Assembly (NCBI RefSeq): GCF_000820005.1
Contig: NZ_CDBL01000055.1
Location: forward strand, 122,521 to 186,520
Origin: Aeromonas piscicola
Lineage (GTDB): Bacteria > Pseudomonadota > Gammaproteobacteria > Enterobacterales > Aeromonadaceae
Direction: 5' to 3'
DNA: 64,000 bases
This document shows positions 17,968 to 26,742 of this stretch, piece after piece. A program made the translations under genes and the position numbers. The number at the start of each line of letters is the position of its first letter. The first letter of the stretch is position 1. Under the pieces are notes generated by a model. That model was not told the DNA's origin and did not search any database. It saw only the letters and a list, made by a program, of their open reading frames with translations.

Positions 17968-18918
17968 ATGAGAATGCACCACAAAGCCATGCTGGCCATC
18001 GCCTGCACCGCCGCCCTGTCCGCCTGTGACAGCGAGAAAGCCGCCAACAGCATTGCCAAGCGCGCGCCGCTGCCACTGCCCGATGCTGGCGTCTATGAGG
18101 CGAACCTGCTCAGCCGCGACGGCGATCAGGGGCCGTTCAAGATGATCAAGGGGCCAAGCGGGTTAGCGTTGATCTACCCCAAGGGCGATAGCGAGCAGCG
18201 CTGGGGTGTCTGGGTCGAGAACGACGGCAAGCCGGTCACCACCTCACAATGGACCGGTCAGGCGGCCCAGAAGGAGAACAAGGATGATATTTATCCCGTG
18301 CTGCTGGAGCGCACTTCGGTGCGGGGCAAGCGGCTCGATGCCCAGAGCAACGACCACAACCTCATCAGCTTTAAAGACAAATCGGTAACCGATCTGGATG
18401 GCAAGGAGGTCAAGCGCTGGACCTTTGATTTTACCCGCGTCGGCACCCAGTTCCGGGATCCGGATCAGAGCACAGCCCTCTATCGTGACTGGAGCGGCCA
18501 TCTTGCCGTGAGCAAGCTGACCACCCAGGCGATCAGCAGCGACAGCTGGCTGGTGGAAGATGATGCCGGCCTTGCCGATGCCATGGTGGGCCTGATCCGC
18601 AGCACCAACAACAGCGGCACCCTGACACTGGACATCGAGTTCCCCAGCGCCGGCTGCACCCTGACCGGTAAGGGCAGTGCCGAGCCGGGCAACGGTCTGA
18701 GCAAGCTCAGCCTGAGCGGTTTTGGCAAGTGCAGCTTCAAGGCGTCAAGCGATCTCACCCCGCTCGAGAACAAGTGGGTACTGGGTCTGGCCAAGGCCAG
18801 GGATGGTGCACAGGCCTACGCAGCTGCGTTCGAGATGCCGGGTACCCGCAAGGCGACCCTGGTGGTGGGCTTCCCCGAGCAAAACGGCCTGATGGTGATG
18901 GGCGACAAACAACCCTGA
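17968..18918 (+). CDS. Predicted lipoprotein, function unknown
   Basis: A 316-residue protein with a lipoprotein signal peptide: MRMHHKAMLAIACTAALSAC, lipobox LSAC with Cys20. The mature part is polar and beta-rich with no motif I can assign. Two further cysteines (GCTLTG, KCSFKA) could form a disulfide, consistent with an outer-membrane-anchored periplasmic protein. The next residue after Cys is Asp (CDSE), the classic inner-membrane retention signal, so it may instead stay in the inner membrane. It is a single gene with its own terminator. The DNA is of normal composition. Confidence 0.75.
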   Translation: MRMHHKAMLAIACTAALSACDSEKAANSIAKRAPLPLPDAGVYEANLLSRDGDQGPFKMIKGPSGLALIYPKGDSEQRWGVWVENDGKPVTTSQWTGQAAQKENKDDIYPVLLERTSVRGKRLDAQSNDHNLISFKDKSVTDLDGKEVKRWTFDFTRVGTQFRDPDQSTALYRDWSGHLAVSKLTTQAISSDSWLVEDDAGLADAMVGLIRSTNNSGTLTLDIEFPSAGCTLTGKGSAEPGNGLSKLSLSGFGKCSFKASSDLTPLENKWVLGLAKARDGAQAYAAAFEMPGTRKATLVVGFPEQNGLMVMGDKQP

Positions 18919-18998
18919 GTCACTGTTGAAGGCGTCTTGGCTGAAGCTTCGCGCAGGCGCGGCGTAGACCGAAGCGTTTTATATTCCACCCCGTGTTT

Positions 18999-19023
18999 AC
19001 CCCGGCCATGCCGGGGTTTTTTT
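18999..19023 (+). terminator. Terminator of the lipoprotein gene
   Basis: ACCCCGGC-CAT-GCCGGGGT hairpin followed by six T residues, 80 bp after the stop. Confidence 0.9.
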
Positions 19024-19115
19024 GCTGGCATGAAAGCCTGCTGTCGGTGAGGGTAAGGATTGTTAATGTGCAACCGTATGGGTGGATTGGGTGTGAGCAT
19101 TCGCAGCCATTGCGC

Positions 19116-20195
19116 TCAATACCCCGTCATCTCCAGATACCCAAGCCCCTTGGCATCCCCTGATACCGTCACTGCCCCTTCCCAGTAGTCAAAGCGGCTT
19201 GTCATGGCCTGATTGGGCTGGCGGGCACGAATGGTGAGGTTGAGATCCCCAGCACTTAGCTGCCACTCGACTGGGTAGGGCTGCCCCTTGGGGCCGCGCC
19301 AGGTCTTGCCCGGGGTGAGGCGTATGCTGTCGGGGGAGAGCACCCGGTTGCTGCCATCCTTCTCAATCAGGATGCCGTAGCGGTTCTCGGGCTGGTTTTC
19401 CGGATTGGCACGGCCCGCCTTGGTGCGCAGGCGAAACAGCATCAGCTCGCGGCCATCGGCGAGCTGGAGCGAGAACCAGTCCCAACCTGACTGCCAGTCG
19501 GCCAATACCGAGCTGCTCCACTCGTGATCAAACCAGCCTTGGCCGCTTACCTTGCGGGACTCCCCGTCGATGTTTAGGGTGCCTTCGAGGGTGAGGCGCG
19601 GGTAGGAGTAGTAGAAGGAGGCGTTACCCGGGCTCTTCTCGCTGTAACCCTGCTTGCCCTGCAAAACCACAGGCTTGGCGGCATCGACCTTGAGGTTCAG
19701 CTCGCCTATCTTGCTCTGAACATCCAGGGTGGCGGGAAAGAGTGCCTTCCCTTGTGAGGCAAGCACCCATTCCCTGAGCCAATACTCGCCGCTGCTGGCA
19801 CCCGCGAGCCCGGGGCCCTGGCGGCTGGTGCGCTCATCCTGGCGGTGGCTGCCTTTGCCGAGGTCAGTGATGGCAAACTGGGCCAGCCAGAGCTGGGGAG
19901 TGAGCCAGGGGTTGTCCGTTTTTATCTGCTGTTCAATACCCTGGCGAAACAGGGTCCACTGCAGGCCATATTCGCGCCCCTGCTGATCTTTTAGGTTGCC
20001 GGTGAGATACCACCACTCGGATCTGTAGTCGGGATGGGCCGCGTGATCGGCGGGCAGTTTGATGGGCTGGCCCGGCAGGGCCTTTTTGAACTGATCGCTG
20101 CCGCCGCCGAGGATGGCGCCCAGATCGTTGGCCCAGGCAACCCCGCCATACAGGGTGCAGGTGAGCAGCAGTAGCCAGACATTGCGTTTTTTCAT
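19116..20195 (-). CDS. Secreted lipocalin-like / CrtC-type (AttH-like) protein
   Basis: A 359-residue protein with a signal peptide (MKKRNVWLLLLTCTLYGGVAWA). It belongs to the AttH/CrtC-like lipocalin family: DYRSEWWYLTGNLKDQQG near residue 60 and GWFDHEWSS later are its signatures. CrtC homologues hydrate carotenoids, but the AttH branch is linked to ABC transporters and its ligand is unknown. I chose the ATG at 20195, preceded by GGAAAG; 70 upstream open codons lie inside the permease gene. It overlaps the permease stop by 4 bases, so permease and lipocalin are made together. Confidence 0.82.
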   Translation of the reverse strand: MKKRNVWLLLLTCTLYGGVAWANDLGAILGGGSDQFKKALPGQPIKLPADHAAHPDYRSEWWYLTGNLKDQQGREYGLQWTLFRQGIEQQIKTDNPWLTPQLWLAQFAITDLGKGSHRQDERTSRQGPGLAGASSGEYWLREWVLASQGKALFPATLDVQSKIGELNLKVDAAKPVVLQGKQGYSEKSPGNASFYYSYPRLTLEGTLNIDGESRKVSGQGWFDHEWSSSVLADWQSGWDWFSLQLADGRELMLFRLRTKAGRANPENQPENRYGILIEKDGSNRVLSPDSIRLTPGKTWRGPKGQPYPVEWQLSAGDLNLTIRARQPNQAMTSRFDYWEGAVTVSGDAKGLGYLEMTGY

Positions 20196-22633
20196 ACCAC
20201 TTTCCTTGCGGCAAACCAGGATGCGAGCGCCGCGCACACAGGTGCAAGCAACAGGGCCGTGACGGCATGCAAGGGGGCGGCCTCGAAGGCGAGACGCCAG
20301 CCAAAGGCGCGGGGGTTGACCACCTCGATCAGCACCCAGGCCAGCCCATAGCCTACCGGCAGCGCCAGCAGCGCCGTGAGCAGCCCCAGGCCCGCACCTT
20401 GCCACACCAGCAGGCGGCGACAGTGACGCGGGCTCAATCCCAGACTCTGCAAGGTCTGCAACTCGCTGCGCCTTGCCAGCCCCAGCACCATGAAGGCCGA
20501 ACCTATGCCGACGAAGGCGATGCCCAAAATCAGCAATTTAAGCAACTCGGTCACCACAAAGGTCTGGTCGAACACCTTGAGGGCGGCGGCGTGAATGGCA
20601 GGGGCCGCCAGCAGGTTGACCCTCTCGCCAAAACGGGTGCGAAGGCTGTCGGCCAGTTGCTCCGGTGTTTTGCTAAAGAGGGCGAGGGATTGCACTGGGC
20701 CATCTTCAAAGGCGTGCAGAACTTGCCCCTTGTCGCTGCCGTAATCCTGGTAGACGCCGGTGACGGTGAGCTCCCTTGGGCCCTGTTCGCTGGTGATGCT
20801 GAGCGTCTGGCCCACCTTGACTCCGAGTCGTACCGTCAGCGGCTCGCTGGCCAGCACCTCGTCTGGGGTGGCGGGCCAGCGACCGGCCAGCAGGGGATAG
20901 GCCGCCTTGAGGGGCGGGATAAAGTCCATCTGTGCCCACTCGAGGGGCTGTCCCTGCCAGCGGGCGGGCTGCACAGAACGCCGCGAGGCTTGAGCCACGG
21001 CGGGGTTGGCGAGAATGGCATCCAGTGTGACCTGGTTCAGTATGCCCCTGCTGCCCGCCGCGCCCTTGGGGGCGGTGACATAGAGATCGGCGGCCAGACG
21101 CTGGTTCAGCCAGATCTCCACGCTCGAGCGAAAGCTCGATACCATGACCCCTATGCCGATGGCGGCGGCGATGGCCAGTTGCAGCGCCATGACGGCGATG
21201 GCGGTGCGATCCAGATGATATTGGGTCTCAGCCACCGCCAGTTGGGCGGTCAGGTTGCTGCGCCCGTGCTGGCGACCCATGCGCTGGCGTAACTGACCCA
21301 GCACCCAGCGCAGGGCATCCGGCAGCCAGAGCGCCATGGCCAGCAGCCAGCCACCGGCGATAAACAGGGCACCCGGCAACCCAGTCCGGGGCAGGGCGAG
21401 GCAAAGGGCGCACAGCAGCAGTATGGCGATGGCGAGCAGGCGCCGACGCCACGGATGGGTGGCGGGGCGGCTGTTGCCCTCGCGAAGCTCAAGGGGGGAT
21501 TGGCGCAGCAGCTGCCACCAGCCGGGCAGGTTGGCGGCAAGCGTCCCGCCAAGGCCAATCAGCAGTGCCTTGAACAGGCTGATGGGAGAGAGGCGCAGCA
21601 GATCGATGGGATTGGGGCCATAAAGGTCGGCCAGCGCCTGGGTCAGCTGTCCCATGAGGGTGAGGGCCAGGAGGCTGCCGAGCACCAGCCCGAGCAGGGT
21701 GCCCAGAGTGGCGAGAAGGAGCAGCTCCAGCACCAGCCAGTGCAGTACCCGGCGAGGCGGCAGCCCCAGAATGATCAGCTGGGCCAGCTGGGGGCGACGC
21801 ACGCTCTGTACAAAGCGCTGGGCGTTGAACACCAGAAACAGTCCCACCGCCATGGCGAGCAGAGAGAGGGCGGTGAGGTTGAGCGCCAGCGCATCGCCGA
21901 GCTGGCTGGCATCGAGCGCCGGGCTGATGGGCTCGAGCCAGAGCGGCTGATGGGGGAGATAGGCTTGCAGGGTCGCTTGCAGGGCGCGGGCCTCGGCGTC
22001 ACTTAGCTTGAAGACGATGCGATCCAGCCTTCCTGCCTTGCCCAGCATGTGTTGGGCCAGACCTATGTCGGTCACCAGCAGCCGCTCCATGGGCACGGCG
22101 CCGGGCTCGAAGGTGCCCGCCAGAGTGAGGATCAGCGGGCGATCACCCTCGCCACCGCCGCCCAGCACAAAGGTGCGGGACTGCCCCGGCAGCCAGCCTA
22201 GCCGTTTGGCCTCCGGCGTCGCCAGCCAGATGCTGTCTGCCTGGCTCAGGGAAAAAGAGGGGGCTTCTTTACTCGCGCTGGTAAACAGCTGGCTCAGGGG
22301 GCCGGGGTTGAAGAGATCCATCCCCAGCAACTGGACGCTGCGACCCTGCTCATCTTTGAGCCAGGTGTGCAGCTGCGGCATGGCACTGAGGCTTGGTTGG
22401 CTGCGCACCAGTTTGACGTAAAGCTGCTCATCCAGGCCGCCGCTCGGGGCCAGTCGATAGTTGGCATCTCCCGCCAGCTGGGTGCGGGCGGCGACGAAGT
22501 TGGTGCTGGCGCTGTGGTTGAGCAGATCAATGGCCACCACCAGCGAGACCCCCAGCATGAGCCCGGTCAGACTCATCAGCAGCAGCCAGGGATGCCAGCG
22601 ATAGAGGCGCAGCAGCGCCTTCAGCGGCAGCAT
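20192..22633 (-). CDS. FtsX/LolC-type ABC transporter permease (AttFG-like)
   Basis: An 813-residue inner-membrane protein with about ten hydrophobic segments: an N-terminal anchor, a large periplasmic domain, three segments around residues 260-380, four more to about 520, a second periplasmic domain, and three at the C-terminus (LLKLLILGIAFVGIGSAFMV and on). This duplicated FtsX layout is typical of MacB/LolCDE-type exporters, which move substrates from the membrane rather than importing. It lies between its ATPase gene (27 bp upstream) and the lipocalin gene (4-base overlap), suggesting lipid or lipophilic cargo. Confidence 0.85.
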   Translation of the reverse strand: MLPLKALLRLYRWHPWLLLMSLTGLMLGVSLVVAIDLLNHSASTNFVAARTQLAGDANYRLAPSGGLDEQLYVKLVRSQPSLSAMPQLHTWLKDEQGRSVQLLGMDLFNPGPLSQLFTSASKEAPSFSLSQADSIWLATPEAKRLGWLPGQSRTFVLGGGGEGDRPLILTLAGTFEPGAVPMERLLVTDIGLAQHMLGKAGRLDRIVFKLSDAEARALQATLQAYLPHQPLWLEPISPALDASQLGDALALNLTALSLLAMAVGLFLVFNAQRFVQSVRRPQLAQLIILGLPPRRVLHWLVLELLLLATLGTLLGLVLGSLLALTLMGQLTQALADLYGPNPIDLLRLSPISLFKALLIGLGGTLAANLPGWWQLLRQSPLELREGNSRPATHPWRRRLLAIAILLLCALCLALPRTGLPGALFIAGGWLLAMALWLPDALRWVLGQLRQRMGRQHGRSNLTAQLAVAETQYHLDRTAIAVMALQLAIAAAIGIGVMVSSFRSSVEIWLNQRLAADLYVTAPKGAAGSRGILNQVTLDAILANPAVAQASRRSVQPARWQGQPLEWAQMDFIPPLKAAYPLLAGRWPATPDEVLASEPLTVRLGVKVGQTLSITSEQGPRELTVTGVYQDYGSDKGQVLHAFEDGPVQSLALFSKTPEQLADSLRTRFGERVNLLAAPAIHAAALKVFDQTFVVTELLKLLILGIAFVGIGSAFMVLGLARRSELQTLQSLGLSPRHCRRLLVWQGAGLGLLTALLALPVGYGLAWVLIEVVNPRAFGWRLAFEAAPLHAVTALLLAPVCAALASWFAARKVV

Positions 22634-22660
22634 AAGGCGGCCTCGCGATCACGGCTGGCC

Positions 22661-23341
22661 TTACTCATGGTGCGCCCCCTTGAGCTCAATCAGCTGGCCC
22701 CCTTCGAGACGCAACACTCTATCGGCCAAGGCGCCATAGGCGGGGTTGTGGCTCACCAGCAAGAGCCCGGCGCCGGTTTCACGCACCGCCTCCATCATCA
22801 GTGCCATCACCTGCTCGGCGTTGTGCTCATCGAGGCTCCCCGTGGGTTCGTCGGCCAACAGCCAGCTGGGCTTGTGAATGAGGGCGCGGGCCAGGGCCAC
22901 CCGTTGGCGCTGGCCGCCGGAAAGTTGCTCCGGCCAGGCGTGGCGCTTGTGGACGAGATCGAGCCTTTTCAGCAAATCGTCAATCTCTGTCTCATGGCGT
23001 GGCAGGCCGTTGATCGAAAGGGGCAGGCAGAGGTTCTCCTCCACTGTCAGGGTCGGCAGCAAGTTGAAATCCTGATAGACGATGCCAAAATGCCGGCCGC
23101 GCAGGCGGGCTCGTTCATCCGGGGATTGGGTGTCGAGCCGGGTTTCCCCCAGCCAGATCTCCCCCTCATCCGGGGGTATGAGTCCGGCGATCAGGTTGAG
23201 CAGGGTCGACTTGCCACAGCCGCTCTGCCCCAGCAGCAGGGTGATCTCGCCAGCAGCCAGGGTGAGGTCCAGACTGTGGAACAGCGGCAGGCGTTCGCTG
23301 CCGTTATCAAAGCTCTTGCAGAGGTTGCGCAGGGTCAGCAT
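22661..23341 (-). CDS. LolD/MacB-type ABC transporter ATP-binding protein
   Basis: A 226-residue ABC ATPase. Walker A is GQSGCGKSTLLN, the signature is LSGGQRQRVALARAL, Walker B is WLLADEPTGSLD, and the switch His is in LLLVSHNP. Length and signature fit the LolD/MacB subgroup that pairs with FtsX-type permeases. It is the first gene of a three-gene operon with the permease and the AttH-like lipocalin. The start MLTLRNLCKSFD is unambiguous. Confidence 0.92.
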   Translation of the reverse strand: MLTLRNLCKSFDNGSERLPLFHSLDLTLAAGEITLLLGQSGCGKSTLLNLIAGLIPPDEGEIWLGETRLDTQSPDERARLRGRHFGIVYQDFNLLPTLTVEENLCLPLSINGLPRHETEIDDLLKRLDLVHKRHAWPEQLSGGQRQRVALARALIHKPSWLLADEPTGSLDEHNAEQVMALMMEAVRETGAGLLLVSHNPAYGALADRVLRLEGGQLIELKGAHHE

Positions 23342-23538
23342 GGGATAACCGCTTGATGGTCAATGGCTTTCATCATGCCATCTACGCTACCACGGCCGGG
23401 AATGATCAACACGCCTTGCGACTGATCAAGAGCGCCAGTTAGTGATCACCCCAGCAAAAGAGGTGAGGATCCTCGCTGGATCCCGCTTGCCAGAGGTGGT
23501 TAGAATAGGAGCTTCCATGGGTCACAGGATGAGCAAGG

Positions 23539-24006
23539 ATGTTACACAAGCAAGTCAGTTTTATCATCGATAGCAAGGGCAACAAGCAGGCTGCCGTCGT
23601 CCCCATCGAGATTTATAACGAGCTGATGACCCTTCAAAAGGCGCTCTCCGACAACAAGCCCGGGGAGCGCGAGCTCTACCACTTCAACGGCAAGGGTGCC
23701 GAAGCTCACGGTTATCCGGTAGGCAAGCGGCAAAATCCCGGCTTCATGGTGCTGGCGGGATCCACCGCCAATGGCGAGGATGCGGCTTCCCTGCGTGAAG
23801 CCGTGATCGAACTGCGTCAGGAGCTGCTGGGCAAGGGGATCCTCACCCCTCGCAGTGAAGGGGGGTTTGTGTTCACCGCTGATCAGCTGTTCAACAGCCC
23901 GAGCCTGGCCGCCAGTCTGGTGGCGGGCAACAACCGCAGTGGCCTGGATGCTTGGCAAAACAGTGCCGGCTACACCCTCAAGCAGTCGGGTTTCGGCAAG
24001 AAGTAA
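23539..24006 (+). CDS. DUF4357-domain protein
   Basis: A 155-residue soluble protein. The N-terminal 35 residues (SFIIDSKGNKQAAVVPIEIYNELM) resemble the beta-strand plus helix start of Phd/YefM-type antitoxins. The C-terminal 60 residues (FVFTADQLFNSPSLAASLVAGNNRSGLDAWQNSAG) fit DUF4357, a small domain also found next to GIY-YIG and restriction-type proteins. The function is unknown, and no toxin partner is adjacent. AAGG just before the ATG supports this start. It is followed by a hairpin shared with the convergent MFS gene. Confidence 0.7.
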   Translation: MLHKQVSFIIDSKGNKQAAVVPIEIYNELMTLQKALSDNKPGERELYHFNGKGAEAHGYPVGKRQNPGFMVLAGSTANGEDAASLREAVIELRQELLGKGILTPRSEGGFVFTADQLFNSPSLAASLVAGNNRSGLDAWQNSAGYTLKQSGFGKK

Positions 24007-24077
24007 TTCCCCGGCAAACGAGCCGCGCCGATGCGGCGCCTCCCTGCTGCTTGCGGGGACAGCACCACGGACATGAA

Positions 24078-24114
24078 AACGCCGCCCTCTCTGGTGTTCA
24101 AAGAGGGCGGCGTT
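24078..24114. terminator. Convergent terminator hairpin
   Basis: A 13-bp perfect stem (AACGCCGCCCTCT / AGAGGGCGGCGTT) sits between the converging DUF4357 and MFS genes. The T tail is weak on the plus strand (GTTGTTGT). Confidence 0.65.
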
Positions 24115-24128
24115 GTTGTATCAGGCGT

Positions 24129-25319
24129 TTATTTCTTGCCGGTCAGCAGCCAGTAGCTGATGGCCGAACCAAAGCCGCAGCCGGCGATGGCGATGGCCAT
24201 GGGCAGCGGCGATTCGGGCGGATTGAGGTTGACCAGAATGCCCACCAGGGCGCCTATGCCAAAGCGCAATGTGCCGGCCAGGGCCGAGGCCGTGCCTGCC
24301 GACTGGGGGAAGTGGCCCATCAGGCCCGTCATGGCGTTGGCCCCCACCAGGCTGATGTGACCGACGAACAGCACCACAGGGATGACGATGCCCCACAGGC
24401 CCCCGGTCTGGCTCCAGGCGTTGTAGATGAGCAGGGCGCCGGCACAGGGCAGCATCAGCAGACCGTATTGCAGCATCCGCTCGGCGCCCACTCCCTTCAC
24501 CAGCCGGCTATTGACGAAGGTGACCACCATCATCAGCAGTATGTTGAGGCCGAACAGCCAGCCGTAGTGCTCGGTCGGCACCTTGAAGTACTCGATGTAG
24601 ACATAGGGTGACGCGCTGATAAAGGCAAACATGCCGGAGCTCGACAGGGCGCCGCACAGCACATAGCCCATGGCGCCGCGATGGGAGAGCACGCCCCAGT
24701 AGTTGCGCAGCACCTGTCCCAGCCTGAGCGGCTGCCTGTGTTCCGGTTTCAGGGTCTCCTGAATTTTCCACTGCATCACCACGCAGATGAGCAGGCTGAT
24801 GCCCACCAGCAGCCAGAAGATCACCCGCCAGTCGCTTTGGGCGCTGATGTAACCGCCCACCACGGGAGCGACCAGGGGCGCCAGCGTCATCACCAGGATG
24901 ACGAACGACATGGCGCGGGAGAAGGCATCCTTCTCGAACAGGTCGCGCAGCAGGGCATTGACCACCACGGAACCGGCCGCACCGCCCGCCGCCTGCAGCA
25001 TGCGCCAGGCCAGCAATTCGGGCAGGGAGTCCGCCATGGCGCAGCCCACCGAGGCGATGGCAAACATGGTGAGCCCTGCCAGGATCACCGGCTTGCGGCC
25101 AAAGCTGTCGGCGAGCGGCCCGTAGAACAGCTGGCCGATGGCGAAGCCACCGAGAAAGGCACTGATGGTGAGCTGGGCGCCGTCGATGCTGGTGGCGAGA
25201 TCCCGGGCGATGGCCGGAATGGCAGGCAGGTACATATCCACTGCCAGCGGCGTCAGACCCGCCAGGGCACCGAGCAGGATAAACAGAAAACGGGGAGAGA
25301 GGGCTGCGGGTTGGGGCAT
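24129..25319 (-). CDS. Bcr/CflA-family drug:H+ antiporter (MFS)
   Basis: A 396-residue major-facilitator protein with 12 hydrophobic segments. MDMYLPAIPAIA-type motif D1 (LAVDMYLPAIPAIARDL) at the start of TM1 and GPLADSFGRKPVIL (motif A) after TM2 are diagnostic of the Bcr/CflA branch, which exports bicyclomycin, chloramphenicol-like compounds or dipeptides. The actual substrate is not predictable. It is monocistronic; no regulator gene is next to it. Confidence 0.88.
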   Translation of the reverse strand: MPQPAALSPRFLFILLGALAGLTPLAVDMYLPAIPAIARDLATSIDGAQLTISAFLGGFAIGQLFYGPLADSFGRKPVILAGLTMFAIASVGCAMADSLPELLAWRMLQAAGGAAGSVVVNALLRDLFEKDAFSRAMSFVILVMTLAPLVAPVVGGYISAQSDWRVIFWLLVGISLLICVVMQWKIQETLKPEHRQPLRLGQVLRNYWGVLSHRGAMGYVLCGALSSSGMFAFISASPYVYIEYFKVPTEHYGWLFGLNILLMMVVTFVNSRLVKGVGAERMLQYGLLMLPCAGALLIYNAWSQTGGLWGIVIPVVLFVGHISLVGANAMTGLMGHFPQSAGTASALAGTLRFGIGALVGILVNLNPPESPLPMAIAIAGCGFGSAISYWLLTGKK

Positions 25320-25370
25320 AAGGTATCCAGTTAAAGGAGGTCGGAGTCAAAAGTGTGACAGAAATCCAGT

Positions 25371-26732
25371 CTACCAGTTTTGGTGATGAGGGGGATCCTG
25401 TATGCCGAGCCAGAGGCCGGGCTCGGCGCGAAAGCGGGGTGCAAACCAGATCTGCCGGTTTGGGGCGGGCATATCACCAGTCATTATGGGCCGTCGGCTG
25501 AGGCGGCACGCTCCTTTGGCAAGTGCAAGGACCGCATCCCCCTTGTACCAGCCATCGGTCACCGGCAGGGTCGTGGTCTCCCGCAGCAGCCTGACTCCCC
25601 ACTGGGTGACCAGCGCCGGGCACACTTTTTCTGCCTGCCTGGCCGCCTGCACCATGGCGGGCGGACGGGGCAGGGTGAAGGTTGCAGCGAGCAGCAGTAA
25701 TCCGGCCACAGCTGTCAGCCCCTCGCCGCGGCGCGGCAGCCAGCCTGCCAGCAGCACGATACCGAGCAGGGTGATGGGGGCCAGATGGCGGGGATTGTCG
25801 GGATTTTGGCCAAACAGGGTCCAGAGCAGCAGGGCGAGCCAGTAGAGCGACCAGAGCGGGGAGAGGGCGGCAGCTTGGTCTTTTGATCTTGGCCAGATCG
25901 GCAGCACCAGCAAGACCCCGACAGCCAAGGGCCAGAGCGGGGTGAGCTGATCGTTGAAGGTGCGCGCCCAGCTGAGCAGGCGATCGCCGTGGGCCGCTAC
26001 CGTGTTGCCCCAGAGGGTAAAGTGGCCATCGGTAAAGCGTCGTCCCTCGCTGAAATAGGCCCAGCCATCGGCCTGCCAGACAAAGAGCAGGGAAGCGAGT
26101 CCCACTAGCGCAATGGGAAGCACAAACCTGACGCGCGTTCCCTTCTGCGCCATCCCGAGCCAAAGGGGCAGCAGGGCCAGCACGAAATAGGAGGGGCGCA
26201 GGGCCAGCAGCAATCCAAGCATGAGGCCTGCCAGCGCCATCCTGCGATGCTGCAAGGCCAAGAGAGTCCCGAGCCAGGCGGCGAGCGCGGGCCCGTCCGA
26301 GAGACCGGATAGGGCGAGCGTCGGGGTGAGCGGCAGGGCCAGCACCAGCAGCCAGACTGGCGCTAACAGGCTTGGGCGTTGCCACACGCTGACCGCAAGC
26401 CAGGCAGTGAGCGGCGCCAGCAGCGCAGTGCCCAAGAGGCTTGCCCACTGCACCGCGCGGGCTGGGTCGTCCACCGCCATATTGATCAGCCGCGCCAGCC
26501 AGATAAAGGCGGGGTAGCCCGGAAAGTGGGGGGAGAACTCCAGCACGCTAAAGCGCGTCACCCCGTGGGCGAAATTGAGGGCATCGTCGGAATCAAGGGC
26601 AACCGGGAAGGCCAGCAGCCAGCCGAGCCAGACCAGTTGCAGCAGGGCAAGCAGCCAAATGGTGATTGAGTGACGTCCCCCTTTTCCCCTTGTGGGAGAA
26701 GGGCTGGGGATGAGGGGGGCCGTCGTCATCAA
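25371..26732 (-). CDS. Polytopic membrane protein, GT-C glycosyltransferase-like
   Basis: A 453-residue protein with about ten hydrophobic segments. The first periplasmic loop contains DSDDALNFAHG and FSPHFPGYPAFIWL, the acidic pair and aromatic loop expected of GT-C enzymes (PMT/ArnT-like) that use polyprenyl-phosphate sugars. A soluble C-terminal tail of about 80 residues follows. Donor and acceptor are unknown. It starts 11 bp after the secreted helical protein gene and is probably the last gene of the iron/cytochrome array. The first 19 codons lie in a dispersed CCCTCATCCCCAG-type repeat, so the true start may be further in. Confidence 0.65.
   Translation of the reverse strand: MMTTAPLIPSPSPTRGKGGRHSITIWLLALLQLVWLGWLLAFPVALDSDDALNFAHGVTRFSVLEFSPHFPGYPAFIWLARLINMAVDDPARAVQWASLLGTALLAPLTAWLAVSVWQRPSLLAPVWLLVLALPLTPTLALSGLSDGPALAAWLGTLLALQHRRMALAGLMLGLLLALRPSYFVLALLPLWLGMAQKGTRVRFVLPIALVGLASLLFVWQADGWAYFSEGRRFTDGHFTLWGNTVAAHGDRLLSWARTFNDQLTPLWPLAVGVLLVLPIWPRSKDQAAALSPLWSLYWLALLLWTLFGQNPDNPRHLAPITLLGIVLLAGWLPRRGEGLTAVAGLLLLAATFTLPRPPAMVQAARQAEKVCPALVTQWGVRLLRETTTLPVTDGWYKGDAVLALAKGACRLSRRPIMTGDMPAPNRQIWFAPRFRAEPGLWLGIQDPPHHQNW
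26684..26717 (-). repeat. Dispersed GC-rich palindromic repeat (REP-like)
   Basis: The minus strand reads CCCCTCATCCCCAGCCCTTC, then TCCCACAAGGGGAAAAGG. This resembles the widespread intergenic repeat built around TCTCCC-ACAAGGGGA. Here it is read as codons 6-17 of the membrane protein (PLIPSPSPTRGKG). Confidence 0.5.
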
Positions 26733-26742
26733 TGAGAGGTCA

